A DNA stretch of 64,000 nucleotides, from assembly GCF_900102005.1 (NCBI RefSeq), contig NZ_LT627736.1:434001-498000 (forward strand). The letters run 5' to 3'. Made by a program: the position numbers and the translations under genes. This document shows positions 39,184-47,500 of this stretch, piece by piece. Below the pieces are notes generated by a model. That model had not been told where the DNA came from and did no database searches. It was given only the letters and a program-made list of their open reading frames with translations. Every line of letters begins with the position of its first letter. The stretch's first letter is position 1. This DNA comes from Microbacterium sp. LKL04 (GTDB taxonomy: Bacteria > Actinomycetota > Actinomycetes > Actinomycetales > Microbacteriaceae).

Positions 39184-39618
39184 ATGACCGACCCCAACCA
39201 GCCGAACTCCCAGAACATCCCGCCCGCGCCGCCGGCGTACGAGGCTCCGGCCTACGGGAACGCGCCGCAGTACAACGCGGGTGGACCCACGCCCGGTGCG
39301 AAGCCGGGGCGCACGATGGGAATCGTCGCGCTCATCCTCGCGATCATCCCCTTCACGCAGCTCATCGGCCTCATCCTGGGTATCGTCGCCCTTGTTCAGA
39401 GCCGTAAGGCCGGCGTCAAGAACGGACTGGCCCTCGCGGCTATCATCGTGAGCGTCGTCCTCATGATCGTCGGGATCATCATCTTCTTCGCGCTCGTCTG
39501 GCCGCCCATCGCGGCGGGGATGACCTGCGCGGCAGACCCGACGGCCATCGTCAACGTGTACGGCGTCGACCTGCCGTGCTCCGACGTCCTCAACGGGTCG
39601 ACCCAGCTGGATTACTGA
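39184..39618 (+). CDS. DUF4190-domain membrane protein
   Basis: The 144-residue protein starts with a Pro/Ala/Tyr/Asn-rich disordered region (about 1-40), followed by two membrane helices forming a DUF4190-like unit (MGIVALILAIIPF, and LALAAIIVSVVLMIVG) and a short outside tail with two cysteines. Such proteins are common in actinobacteria and their role is unknown. The ATG follows a GAAGGACAC region. A terminator follows. Confidence 0.82.
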   Translation: MTDPNQPNSQNIPPAPPAYEAPAYGNAPQYNAGGPTPGAKPGRTMGIVALILAIIPFTQLIGLILGIVALVQSRKAGVKNGLALAAIIVSVVLMIVGIIIFFALVWPPIAAGMTCAADPTAIVNVYGVDLPCSDVLNGSTQLDY

Positions 39619-39630
39619 CATCCGCAAAGC

Positions 39631-39664
39631 GAAGCGGCGATCACCCTCGGGTGGTCGCCGCTTC
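39631..39664. terminator. Terminator between DUF4190 and FAH genes
   Basis: Arms 39631-39646 and 39649-39664 pair over about 15-16 positions with one G-U between two convergent genes, so it likely serves both. Confidence 0.85.
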
Positions 39665-39681
39665 GTCGTTCGTTCGCCGCG

Positions 39682-40545
39682 TCAGTCGAGGATGCGGCAG
39701 AAGGTCGTGAGTTCGCCGATCCCGTCGACGCCGACCGTGACGGTCGATCGGTCGCGCAGGAAGATCTGCGGGTCACGGGAGTAGCCGGCCCCGCCCGGCG
39801 ACCCGGTCGAGATGAGTGTTCCCGGCAGCAGCGTCGCCGACTGCGACAGGAACGAGACGAGTTTCGCGACGGGGTGGATCATCTGATCGGTCGAGGCGTC
39901 CTGCACCATCTTCCCGTCGACGATCGCCCAGATGTGGAGATCCTGCGGGTCGGGGACCTCGTCCGCGGTGACCACGAACGGCCCGGTCGGGGTGAACCCG
40001 TCGAACGACTTGCAGCGCGACCACTGAGCCTCGGAGAACTGGATGTCGCGTGCCGTGATGTCGTTCACCACCGTGTAGCCCCACACGTGGTCGAGGGCGT
40101 TCTCGATCGCCACGTCGCGCGCGGGTCGTCCGATGATCACGCCGAGCTCAGCCTCGTAGTCGACGGACGTGCTGAGCGAGCGAGGCCAGGTCGTGGTCTG
40201 GCGGTGGCCGGTGAGGGAGCCGGGCCACAGGATGAAGACCGTGGGTGCGGCGTCCGCTTTGAGGCCGAGCTCGCTGGAGTGGGCGGAGTAGTTGAGGCCG
40301 ATCGCGATGGTGATCGGTGTGTCGAGGATCGCCGACGCGAACACAGGGGTGCCGAGCGGCATCCATTCGGCTGCGGGTGCGCTTTCACGCACCCGGTCGA
40401 GAAGAGTGTCGCCGCCCTCGATCAGCTGCTGCAGACGAGAGGGGGCCCCGTCGAACAGGCGCGACACGACGGTGACGCGATCCTCTTCGACGAGAACCAG
40501 CTGCGGCTCGTCGACTCCGTCGGGGACAACGTGGGCGAAGCGCAT
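39682..40545 (-). CDS. Fumarylacetoacetate hydrolase-family enzyme
   Basis: The 287-residue protein has the FAH C-terminal fold with metal ligands in YEAELGVIIG and the conserved KSFDGFTPTGP and GTGSPGG-like (STGSPGGAGY) strings. Members split C-C bonds of diketo acids or isomerise and decarboxylate them in aromatic breakdown. No pathway genes are adjacent. The ATG at 40545 follows a TACCCT box (40552-40557) by six bases, a leaderless start, back to back with prsW. Confidence 0.9.
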   Translation of the reverse strand: MRFAHVVPDGVDEPQLVLVEEDRVTVVSRLFDGAPSRLQQLIEGGDTLLDRVRESAPAAEWMPLGTPVFASAILDTPITIAIGLNYSAHSSELGLKADAAPTVFILWPGSLTGHRQTTTWPRSLSTSVDYEAELGVIIGRPARDVAIENALDHVWGYTVVNDITARDIQFSEAQWSRCKSFDGFTPTGPFVVTADEVPDPQDLHIWAIVDGKMVQDASTDQMIHPVAKLVSFLSQSATLLPGTLISTGSPGGAGYSRDPQIFLRDRSTVTVGVDGIGELTTFCRILD

Positions 40546-40551
40546 TGCTCC

Positions 40552-40597
40552 AGGGTATCGTCCCCCGCTCCGGCGCTCGATCGGGCCGCCCTAGGCT
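40552..40597. promoter_or_regulatory. Back-to-back leaderless promoters of FAH and prsW
   Basis: A minus-strand TACCCT (40552-40557) lies six bases before the FAH ATG and a plus-strand TAGGCT (40592-40597) lies six bases before the PrsW ATG. The 58-base gap thus carries two outward leaderless promoters. Confidence 0.65.
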
Positions 40598-40603
40598 GAG
40601 CGC

Positions 40604-41761
40604 ATGTCGTTCCCGTCGCCCCTTGCGCAGCCGGTCCACGCGACGGCGATGACGCCACCGCCAGCTCCGCCGCACCGCGAGCTCCCGGTGCCGGCGGCCT
40701 CGGGTGGGCGCGTGGTTCTGTGGGTCGTCGCGATCGTGCTCGGGGTCGTCGCCCTGGGTCTCGCGGTCTACTTCCTCGCGTTCCTCGGGCCGATCGCCTC
40801 GGTCGTCTCGGCCGTCCTCGCCCTGGTCCCGCTCGCGGTCGTGGTGGCGGCCATCCGGATCATCGACCGATGGGAGCCGGAGCCGCGCGGGCTCGTCGTC
40901 TTCGCGCTCCTGTGGGGAGCCGTCGCATCGGTAGCGGTGGCGCTCGGCGTCGGGCTGGTCGTCTCGGTCGTGGCGCCCTGGCTGCCCGAGACGGTGTCGT
41001 CGGTGGTGCAGGCTCCGATCGTGGAGGAGATCGCGAAGGGGGCCGGAGTCCTCCTCCTCTTCGTCGCTGCCCGTCGCGCGTTCGACGGTCCCGTCGACGG
41101 CGTCGTCTACGGCGCACTGGTCGGAGCGGGGTTCGCCTTCACGGAGAACATCCTGTACTTCGGCGACAGTCTCCTCACCGGCGGTGCGGAGGGCGCCGCG
41201 TTCACGTTCTTCCTGCGCGGCATCCTCTCTCCGTTCGCGCACGTCATGTTCACGGCCGCCACGGGATACGCCCTCGGGCTCGCCGCACGGACGGGCGCGA
41301 GGGGAGGTGCCGCTCTCGGCAGGTGGACCGTCGGGGTCCTGTGTGCCATCGGGCTGCACGCGCTGTGGAACGGTTCAGCGGCCATGGCGGACTTCTTCGT
41401 CCTGTATGTGACGCTCCAGGTCCCGCTGTTCGCCGCGTTCATCGTGGGGATCGTGCTCCTCCGCCGGGAGGAGGCGCGTCTCACACGCGCCCGGCTCGCC
41501 GACTATGCGGCGGTGGGCTGGTTCTCTCCCGCCGAGGTCGACATGCTGGCGACGCGCGGCGGGCGCTCCCGCGCCCTCGCTTGGGCTCGGTCGCTGCCGG
41601 GCGACCGGGTCTCGGCGATGCGACGCTTCATCGCGGAGGCGACGTCCCTCGCGGCGGCTCGGCAACGAGTCGTCAGCGGACGGGATCCTCGAGCCGCTGC
41701 GGACGAACGCGTCTACCTCGAACGAGCCACCCGCGCACGTCAGGCCGTCCTCGCGCCCTGA
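40604..41761 (+). CDS. PrsW-family intramembrane metalloprotease
   Basis: The 385-residue protein has a Pro-rich N-terminus and about eight membrane helices. The CPBP/PrsW motifs are present: EEIAK (Glu141-Glu142-Lys145), GFAFTENILYF, and two histidines in FAHVMFT and GLHALWN. In Bacillus PrsW cleaves an anti-sigma factor; in actinobacteria the target is usually unknown, and no anti-sigma gene is adjacent here. The start is leaderless. Confidence 0.9.
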   Translation: MSFPSPLAQPVHATAMTPPPAPPHRELPVPAASGGRVVLWVVAIVLGVVALGLAVYFLAFLGPIASVVSAVLALVPLAVVVAAIRIIDRWEPEPRGLVVFALLWGAVASVAVALGVGLVVSVVAPWLPETVSSVVQAPIVEEIAKGAGVLLLFVAARRAFDGPVDGVVYGALVGAGFAFTENILYFGDSLLTGGAEGAAFTFFLRGILSPFAHVMFTAATGYALGLAARTGARGGAALGRWTVGVLCAIGLHALWNGSAAMADFFVLYVTLQVPLFAAFIVGIVLLRREEARLTRARLADYAAVGWFSPAEVDMLATRGGRSRALAWARSLPGDRVSAMRRFIAEATSLAAARQRVVSGRDPRAAADERVYLERATRARQAVLAP

Positions 41762-41788
41762 GGTGAGCGGCGGTGGAGCGCCGGGGGA

Positions 41789-41842
41789 AAGACTCAGCGC
41801 CCGGTGCCGCGGCGATGCCTGCGAGTCTTCCGGGCGCTGAGT
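41789..41842. repeat. Inverted repeats with two mutually exclusive pairings
   Basis: ACTCAGCGCCCGG (41792-41804) pairs perfectly with CCGGGCGCTGAGT (41830-41842). AAGACTC (41789-41795) pairs perfectly with GAGTCTT (41823-41829). The two foldings share 41792-41795 and cannot form fully at once. The element lies 27 bases after prsW. It may be a terminator or a small structured RNA. The remainder of the gap to yceI holds a TAGGCT box (41921-41926). Confidence 0.5.
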
Positions 41843-41993
41843 TGGCGTACTGAAATGATCCCGCCGCCCCCGTGCGGTGTCAAGAGGGGTCGCTTACCGG
41901 TGGATCTGCATTCATGGGAATAGGCTTGGACCCGGCGACGTTTCGCCCTCTTGACCGCCGGCGCGTGCCGGAACCCCTCCACGAAGGACGATC

Positions 41994-42557
41994 ATGACCG
42001 ACTCCACCGCCACCCTCGACATCCCCGGCTACAAGGCGGGGACCTGGATCCTCGACGCGTCCCACAGCGAGGTGGGCTTCAGCGTCCGCCACATGATGAT
42101 CTCCAAGGTCCGCGGCCACTTCAACGTCAAGGAGGCGACCCTCGTCGCCCCCGAGAACCCGCTCGAGGCCACGCTCGAGGCCAAGGTCGACGCCGCGTCG
42201 CTGGACACCAAGGACGAGGGCCGCGACGGTCACCTTCGCAGCGCCGACTTCTTCGACGTCGAGACCTACCCCGAGATCACCTTCGCGTCGACCGGCGTGC
42301 GCATCGAGAAGGGCGACTTCCTCGTCGACGGAAACCTGACCATCAAGGACGTCACCAAGCCCGTCACCTTCGAGGTCGACTTCGGCGGCTTCGGCACCGA
42401 CCCCTGGGGCAACTACAAGGCCGGCGCCACGGCGAAGACGGTCATCAACCGCGAGGACTTCGGCCTCACCTGGAATGCCGCGCTCGAGACCGGTGGCGTG
42501 CTCGTCGGCAAGGACGTCACGATCGAGCTCGACCTCCAGGGCTCGATCCAGGCCTGA
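41994..42557 (+). CDS. YceI-family protein
   Basis: The 187-residue protein has the lipocalin-like YceI fold (WILDASHSEVGFSVRHMM at the start, LTIKDVTKPVTFEVDF later), a barrel that binds long isoprenoids. It has no signal peptide, unlike E. coli YceI, so it should be cytoplasmic. GAAGGA lies about six bases before the ATG, and a TAGGCT -10 box is at 41921-41926. Physiological role is not known. Confidence 0.9.
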   Translation: MTDSTATLDIPGYKAGTWILDASHSEVGFSVRHMMISKVRGHFNVKEATLVAPENPLEATLEAKVDAASLDTKDEGRDGHLRSADFFDVETYPEITFASTGVRIEKGDFLVDGNLTIKDVTKPVTFEVDFGGFGTDPWGNYKAGATAKTVINREDFGLTWNAALETGGVLVGKDVTIELDLQGSIQA

Positions 42558-42564
42558 GTCGCGT

Positions 42565-42593
42565 TTGACCACCGGATGCCGCTCGGTTTGGAT
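42565..42593 (+). promoter_or_regulatory. Promoter of the FKBP gene
   Basis: TTGACC (42565-42570) and TTGGAT (42588-42593) are separated by an optimal 17 bp, and the -10 box ends six bases before the ATG at 42600. This is a complete leaderless promoter. Confidence 0.65.
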
Positions 42594-42599
42594 GGACTC

Positions 42600-42968
42600 A
42601 TGACTGCAGACCGCACCAAGCCCGAGATCGACGCTCCCCAGGGAGCCGCTCCCTCCGACCTCGTCGTCCGCGACCTGATCGAGGGCGACGGCGCCGAGGC
42701 GAAGCCCGGCGACACCGTCACCGTCCACTACGTCGGCGTCGAGTACGTCTCCGGCGAGGAGTTCGACTCGTCGTGGAACCGCGGCGAGAGCATCCAGTTC
42801 CCCCTCCGCGGCCTCATCCAGGGCTGGCAGGACGGCATCCCCGGGATGAAGGTCGGCGGACGGCGTGAGCTCGTCATCCCGCCGCACCTGGCCTACGGCC
42901 CGGCCGGCGGCCACTTCCTCGGCGGCAAGACGCTGATCTTCATCATCGATCTGCTCGCCGTCGGCTGA
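42600..42968 (+). CDS. FKBP-type peptidyl-prolyl cis-trans isomerase
   Basis: The 122-residue protein is a single FKBP domain: VHYVGVEYVSGEEFDSS, GLIQGWQDGIPGMKVGG and the conserved LAYGPAG loop, ending in FIIDLLAV. It assists protein folding by isomerising X-Pro bonds. It lacks a signal peptide and so acts in the cytoplasm. The ATG at 42600 is chosen because of the promoter spacing; an ATG 24 bases upstream lies inside the promoter. Confidence 0.93.
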   Translation: MTADRTKPEIDAPQGAAPSDLVVRDLIEGDGAEAKPGDTVTVHYVGVEYVSGEEFDSSWNRGESIQFPLRGLIQGWQDGIPGMKVGGRRELVIPPHLAYGPAGGHFLGGKTLIFIIDLLAVG

Positions 42969-42982
42969 GACGCATCGCACAC

Positions 42983-43014
42983 GAGGGCCTGGTCGCTTCG
43001 GCGGCCAGGCCCTC
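42983..43014 (+). terminator. Terminator after the FKBP gene
   Basis: Arms 42983-42996 and 43001-43014 pair over 14 positions (one G-U) around a TTCG tetraloop, directly after the FKBP stop and before the rpsO promoter. Confidence 0.88.
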
Positions 43015-43039
43015 GGTCGTCCGCGGCCGCGTCGTCCTG

Positions 43040-43045
43040 TAGACT
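43040..43045 (+). promoter_or_regulatory. -10 box of rpsO
   Basis: TAGACT at 43040-43045 suggests transcription starts near 43052, giving a leader of about 83 bases before rpsO. Ribosomal protein S15 commonly binds its own leader; I could not assign a specific fold here. Confidence 0.5.
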
Positions 43046-43134
43046 CCTGTGGTTGCCGTTCGATCGGCCGCGGATAAAGAGAGCCCACGCATCAGGCGTC
43101 GGGCGCCGCGCAACGAAGAGGAAGGGGATCACCT

Positions 43135-43404
43135 ATGGCACTGGAAGCAGACGTCAAGAAGGCGATCATCGAAGAGTACGCGACGCACCCCGGTGACACC
43201 GGATCCCCCGAGGTGCAGGTCGCGATGCTGACGCAGCGCATCAAGGACCTCACCGAGCACCTCAAGGAGCACAAGCACGACCACCACTCGCGTCGTGGTC
43301 TGTTCCTGCTCGTCGGTCAGCGCCGCCGTCTCCTGGGCTACCTCCAGGACGTCGACATCAACCGCTACCGCTCGCTCATCGAGCGACTCGGCCTCCGTCG
43401 ATAA
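43135..43404 (+). CDS. rpsO: 30S ribosomal protein S15
   Basis: S15 is a primary binding protein of 16S rRNA in the small subunit. The 89-residue protein has the normal length and motifs ([33 protein letters not shown]). AGGAAGGGG lies about eight bases before the ATG. In many bacteria rpsO is followed by pnp; here pnp is 12.7 kb away. A terminator follows. Confidence 0.97.
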   Translation: MALEADVKKAIIEEYATHPGDTGSPEVQVAMLTQRIKDLTEHLKEHKHDHHSRRGLFLLVGQRRRLLGYLQDVDINRYRSLIERLGLRR

Positions 43405-43444
43405 GGCATCGCTGCCAGCGTTCAATCGCGCAGAACATTCTTGA

Positions 43445-43475
43445 GAAGGCCGCCCCACGGTGTGGGGCGGCCTTC
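43445..43475. terminator. Terminator after rpsO
   Basis: Perfect 14-bp arms 43445-43458 and 43462-43475 with a GGT loop lie between convergent rpsO and the 2OG-oxygenase gene. Confidence 0.9.
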
Positions 43476-43499
43476 ATCGTTCCCGGCGGGGTGCGCGAC

Positions 43500-44510
43500 T
43501 CAGACGCGCGCCGTGACGAGGTGGGGGTGCCAGATCTCGGCGACGTCCGGGTGGGCCCGCAGTCGGGACTTCAGCGCGTTCTCGCCATGGAGGCCGTGGA
43601 TCGGGTTGCGGGGGTCCTGGGAGATCCCGCGGGCCTGCGCCGCGAGCTCGGCGGGCAGCTCGATAGCGGGGAGTTCCGCATCGAGCGACGGGTTGAAGAA
43701 GAACGGCACCGAGATGCGGTCCCCGGGGGCGCGCGGCGACACGACCCGGTGGTTCGTCGCCGTGAGGTAGCCGCCGGTCGCGTGTTCGAGGAGTTCGCCG
43801 ATGTTGACGACGAACGTACCGGGCACGGCGGGGGCGTCGACCCATTCGCCGTCCTTCTCGACCTGCAGGCCGCCCTTGCCCGGCTCGACCCACAGCAGCG
43901 TGAGGACGCCGGCGTCCTTGTGCGCTCCGACGCCCTGCTGGGGCTCGGGGGCGCTGGACCCCGGGTAGCGGACGATCTTCAGCAGAGTCTGCGCCTCGCC
44001 GAAGTGGTCGTCGAAGTACGTCGCCGGTGCGCCGAGAGCCTCCGCCCAGGCGCGGAGGAGCTTTCGTCCCACGGCGGAGAGGATCGCGGTCCACTCGTCG
44101 GTGATCTCGCGGAGCTCGGGCTGGGCGCTCGGCCACAGGTTGGGTCCGACGAGGGCGGCATAGGGGGGAGCGTCGGGATCGTCGATCGCCGGACGCTCGG
44201 GGCCGATGTCGATCTGCTCGCGCCAGTCCACGAGACCCTGTGTGCGTTCGCCGCCGATGCGTGTGTAGCCGCGGAAGTGGGGGCTCTTGATGTTCTCGAT
44301 CTCGAGCTTGGCTTCATCGGGCAGCTCGAAGAAGGTGCGCGCGGCGCGGTGGAGGCGGTCTTCCAGCTCGGGGGAGACGCCGGTGCCGGTGAGGTAGAAG
44401 AAGCCGACCTCGTGGGTCGCGCGGCGCAGCTCGGTGCGGAACGCCTCTGCGGCATCCGCTCCCTGATCGAGGAGGGAGAGGTCGAGGACGGGGAGACTCT
44501 GCGCGGACAT
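43500..44510 (-). CDS. 2-oxoglutarate/Fe(II) oxygenase, isopenicillin N synthase-like family
   Basis: The 336-residue enzyme has the iron triad His197 and Asp199 (GAHKDAG) and His254 (TNHRVV), with the co-substrate pair Arg265-x-Ser267. The N-terminal part is a DIOX_N domain (VGFFYLTGTG). Family members hydroxylate or cyclise small molecules; substrate is not evident. The ATG at 44510 follows a TATCCT box by six bases, a leaderless start. The lrp-type gene lies just upstream on the same strand. Confidence 0.9.
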   Translation of the reverse strand: MSAQSLPVLDLSLLDQGADAAEAFRTELRRATHEVGFFYLTGTGVSPELEDRLHRAARTFFELPDEAKLEIENIKSPHFRGYTRIGGERTQGLVDWREQIDIGPERPAIDDPDAPPYAALVGPNLWPSAQPELREITDEWTAILSAVGRKLLRAWAEALGAPATYFDDHFGEAQTLLKIVRYPGSSAPEPQQGVGAHKDAGVLTLLWVEPGKGGLQVEKDGEWVDAPAVPGTFVVNIGELLEHATGGYLTATNHRVVSPRAPGDRISVPFFFNPSLDAELPAIELPAELAAQARGISQDPRNPIHGLHGENALKSRLRAHPDVAEIWHPHLVTARV

Positions 44511-44569
44511 GGTCCGAGGATAAGCAGAGGTTTCTGGTGGTCGGCGCTTTGTTTCAAGCGGTTACCGAC

Positions 44570-45079
44570 TCAGTGGAACGGGGCGGCGACGCGGTTGCGG
44601 TGGTAGTCGAAGATGATGCTCGTGCGCGTGTTCGCGACGCTGCGCTGCGCCGAGAGGTGCTCGACGACGAAGGCACGGACATCGCTGGAATCCGCGACGG
44701 CGATATGGATGAGGAAGTCGTCGGACCCGCCGAGGAAGAACATCTGGATCACCTGCGGCAGGCCGCGCACCTCGTGCGCGAACTCGGTGATGCTCTCATG
44801 CCGGGAGCCGGGGCGCAGGGTCACATGGACGATGGCCTGCAGGCCCGCGCCGGCGATCCGCTGGTCCACGCTCGCGTGGAAGCCGGTGATCACGCCGCGG
44901 TCCACGAGCGCGCGGGTGCGCGCGTGGGCGGTGGATGCCGCGACGCCGACCCGGGCGGCGACCTCGGCGTTCGTGAGCCGCGCCTCCGCGGCCAGGGCCT
45001 CGACGATGGCCCGATCGACCTCGTCGAGGTCAGCCGCCGGCCGATGATTCTTCGTCGCATCGAGCGGAGTTGCGGTCAT
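44570..45079 (-). CDS. Lrp/AsnC-family regulator, probable AldR
   Basis: The 169-residue protein has an N-terminal helix-turn-helix (LTNAEVAARVGVAASTAHARTRAL) and a C-terminal RAM domain that senses amino acids (QMFFLGGSDDFLIHI). It is divergent from alanine dehydrogenase across 120 bases rich in dyads. In mycobacteria AldR in this position controls ald in response to alanine, so the same role is inferred. GAGGAAG precedes the ATG. Confidence 0.87.
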   Translation of the reverse strand: MTATPLDATKNHRPAADLDEVDRAIVEALAAEARLTNAEVAARVGVAASTAHARTRALVDRGVITGFHASVDQRIAGAGLQAIVHVTLRPGSRHESITEFAHEVRGLPQVIQMFFLGGSDDFLIHIAVADSSDVRAFVVEHLSAQRSVANTRTSIIFDYHRNRVAAPFH

Positions 45080-45098
45080 TCTTCCTCGATTCGGGAGT

Positions 45099-45168
45099 GT
45101 GAATCCATTTTCACCGAATGATCTTCGACTGTCACCCGGCTGTAACGAATCTTCTGAAGGATGATTCG
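45099..45168. promoter_or_regulatory. Candidate Lrp-type operators between lrp and ald
   Basis: Three dyads are visible: GTGAA-N6-TTCAC (45099-45114), CGAA-N5-TTCG (45115-45127) and CGAATC-N11-GATTCG (45146-45168). Several dyads in one intergenic region fit the multi-site wrapping of Lrp/AsnC proteins. Binding is inferred. Confidence 0.45.
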
Positions 45169-45199
45169 CACATCACTCGCTGACGAGGAGCGTGACGCC

Positions 45200-46309
45200 A
45201 TGCGCATCGGCATCCCTACGGAAATCAAGAACAACGAGAACCGCGTGGCCATCACCCCCGCGGGGGTCGACGCACTCGTGGCGCGCGGTCACGAGGTGCT
45301 CGTGCAGTCCGGCGCCGGCGCAGGCTCGCGCATCGGAGATGACGCGTTCGCCGCGGCCGGTGCCGTCATCACCCCCGATGCGGAATCGACGTGGGGGAGG
45401 GCCGAGCTCGTCGTGAAGGTGAAGGAGCCGATCGCAGCGGAGTACCCCCACCTCCGTGACGATCTCACGCTGTTCGCGTACCTCCACCTGGCTGCGGATC
45501 GGCCGCTGACCGACGCCCTCATCTCCGCGGGGACCACGGCCGTGGCCTACGAGACCGTGCAGACCGCCGACCGCGCCCTTCCGCTCCTGTCGCCGATGAG
45601 CGAGGTGGCGGGGCGCATCTCCATCACGGTCGGCGCTCACACGCTCATGAGCGCGGCCGGTGGCCGCGGTACGCTGCTCGGTGGCGTCGCAGGCACGCCG
45701 AAGGCGAAGGTCGTCGTGATCGGCGGCGGCGTCGCCGGGGAGCACGCTGCGGCCAACGCGCTCGGCATGGGCGCGGACGTCACCGTCCTGGATGTGTCGC
45801 TGCCGCGGCTGCGTGAACTGGAGAAGCGCTACACGGGCCTTCACACCCGGGCGTCCACCCGCTTCGAGATCGCCGAGCAGGTGGCATCCGCCGATCTCGT
45901 GATCGGATCGGTCCTCATCCCGGGAGCGGCGGCGCCCAAGCTCGTGACGCTCGACATGGTTGCGGGGATGAAGGCGGGGGCGGTACTCGTCGACATCGCC
46001 ATCGATCAGGGCGGGTGCTTCGAGGGATCGAGGCCCACGACCCATGACGACCCGACGTTCGCCGTCCACGATGCGGTCTACTACTGCGTCGCGAACATGC
46101 CCGGGGCGGTTCCCGAAACGTCGACGCGTGCTCTGACGAATGCGACCCTCCCTTACGTGACGGCACTCGCCGACCGCGGCTGGGATGCCGCGGCGGCCGC
46201 CGATCCTGCGCTCGCGAAAGGGCTCAACGTGCGTGGCGGGCGTGTGACCAACGAGGGCGTCGCGGCGGCCTTCGGGCTGGCTTACGACCCTGCCGGCGTC
46301 GGCGTCTGA
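45200..46309 (+). CDS. ald: Alanine dehydrogenase
   Basis: The NAD-dependent enzyme interconverts alanine and pyruvate plus ammonia. The 369-residue protein has the N-terminal signature IGIPTEIKNNENRVA, the catalytic-type lysine in VVKVKEP and histidine in AYLHLAAD, and the NAD motif IGGGVAGEHAA. GAGGAG is nine bases before the ATG at 45200. It is divergent from the Lrp-type gene. Its 3' end overlaps the convergent acyltransferase by 28 bases. Confidence 0.95.
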   Translation: MRIGIPTEIKNNENRVAITPAGVDALVARGHEVLVQSGAGAGSRIGDDAFAAAGAVITPDAESTWGRAELVVKVKEPIAAEYPHLRDDLTLFAYLHLAADRPLTDALISAGTTAVAYETVQTADRALPLLSPMSEVAGRISITVGAHTLMSAAGGRGTLLGGVAGTPKAKVVVIGGGVAGEHAAANALGMGADVTVLDVSLPRLRELEKRYTGLHTRASTRFEIAEQVASADLVIGSVLIPGAAAPKLVTLDMVAGMKAGAVLVDIAIDQGGCFEGSRPTTHDDPTFAVHDAVYYCVANMPGAVPETSTRALTNATLPYVTALADRGWDAAAAADPALAKGLNVRGGRVTNEGVAAAFGLAYDPAGVGV

Positions 46310-47394
46310 GGACGCCGCGACCCGGTCGGGTCGGTGCGCGTCGCGCCGGGGCGGACCAGGTCGGGATCGGCGAAGAGCCACCCCGGACGCGGTTCGACGA
46401 GCGGTCGGAAGACGCGCCGAACCGGTTTCGACGCGAGCCCGACCGTGATCGCCGCGGACAGGAGTGCGACGAGGGGAAGCCACAGCCAGGTCGGGTCGAG
46501 GCCCCGGAGGATCCCCGATTCGCGCAGCGGGTAGAGCACGAACGAGTGCAGCAGGTACACGTACATCGTGTAACGCCCGATCGCCGTCCAGCGGTACTCC
46601 CGTCGGGGGACGAGGACGAAGAACGATGCGCTGAGCACGAGCGCGATGGCCATGAGCAGCAGACGGATGCCGCCGGCCCACCACTGCGTCCCGCCGAGAT
46701 CGGCGTAGTCCTGTTCGTAGAAGAGCCACTGTCCGAGGTGCATGGTCGTGAGCTCGTCGACGAAGAGCCATGCGCAGACGCCCGCCGCGGCCAGGACGGC
46801 GGCGGCGGCGATCCGGAGCGAGACGCGTCGGCGGTGAAGGAATCCGTGCCGCTCCAGGAAGCCGTGCTGATGCAGCCACCAGCCGAGGGTGAAGAAGGGC
46901 AGCAAGCCGAGGGTCCGCGACAGGGAGAGTGTGGAGTCGACGTTCGGGAGGTAGCCGACCGAGATTGACACGACGAGCGCCCAGAGCAGCGGCATCCTGA
47001 GCAGTGCGAGGTAGGGGAGCACGAGTCGGAAGATCGCGAGGGCGAGCAGGAACCACAGCGTCCACGAGGGCTGCGTGAGGTTGGGGTTGGTGCGTCCTTC
47101 GACGAGCAGCTTCGTGAGGGTCCAGAGCCCGTCGAAGATGACGTAGGGGAGCACGATGTCGGTGAGGATGCGGACCATCCGGCGCCGGTTCGGCGGATCG
47201 GACCTCGAGAAGTACCCGGAGATCAGCGCGAACGCCGGCATGTGGAACGCGTAGATCAGGTAGTAGAGGCTCTGCGCGATGTCGGAGTCGTAGGTCAGGC
47301 GCTGGATCGCGTGCCCGAGGACGACGAGAAGGATGCAGGCGGCCCGGGCGTTGTCCCAGATGGGCACGCGGCGGGTGCGGCCGGGGGTGCTCAT
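46282..47394 (-). CDS. Membrane acyltransferase (acyltransferase 3 family)
   Basis: The 370-residue protein has about ten membrane helices, the catalytic-type histidine in VVLGHAIQ and an FHMPAFALISGYF loop typical of fucose 4-O-acetyltransferase-like acyltransferases. The C-terminal tail is soluble and Arg/Pro-rich and overlaps the ald 3' end on the other strand. The ATG lies seven bases after a TACGCT box (47402-47407), a leaderless start. Substrate is unknown. Confidence 0.85.
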   Translation of the reverse strand: MSTPGRTRRVPIWDNARAACILLVVLGHAIQRLTYDSDIAQSLYYLIYAFHMPAFALISGYFSRSDPPNRRRMVRILTDIVLPYVIFDGLWTLTKLLVEGRTNPNLTQPSWTLWFLLALAIFRLVLPYLALLRMPLLWALVVSISVGYLPNVDSTLSLSRTLGLLPFFTLGWWLHQHGFLERHGFLHRRRVSLRIAAAAVLAAAGVCAWLFVDELTTMHLGQWLFYEQDYADLGGTQWWAGGIRLLLMAIALVLSASFFVLVPRREYRWTAIGRYTMYVYLLHSFVLYPLRESGILRGLDPTWLWLPLVALLSAAITVGLASKPVRRVFRPLVEPRPGWLFADPDLVRPGATRTDPTGSRRPQTPTPAGS

Positions 47395-47446
47395 TCGGGC
47401 CAGCGTACCTGCGGGAATAACGTGGACGCTGAGACGTTGACTCCGG

Positions 47447-47465
47447 TATATTCACTTGCATGAAT
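47447..47465 (+). promoter_or_regulatory. -10 box and overlapping dyad upstream of the LLM operon
   Basis: TATATT (47447-47452) is a good -10 box. It overlaps the dyad ATTCA-N6-TGAAT (47450-47465), a natural repressor position. A TTGACT string lies too close (4 bp) to be the -35 box. The regulator is not encoded nearby. Confidence 0.5.
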
Positions 47466-47500
47466 CGGACGCGATCCGTCCGGGAATCGAGAGAGACATC

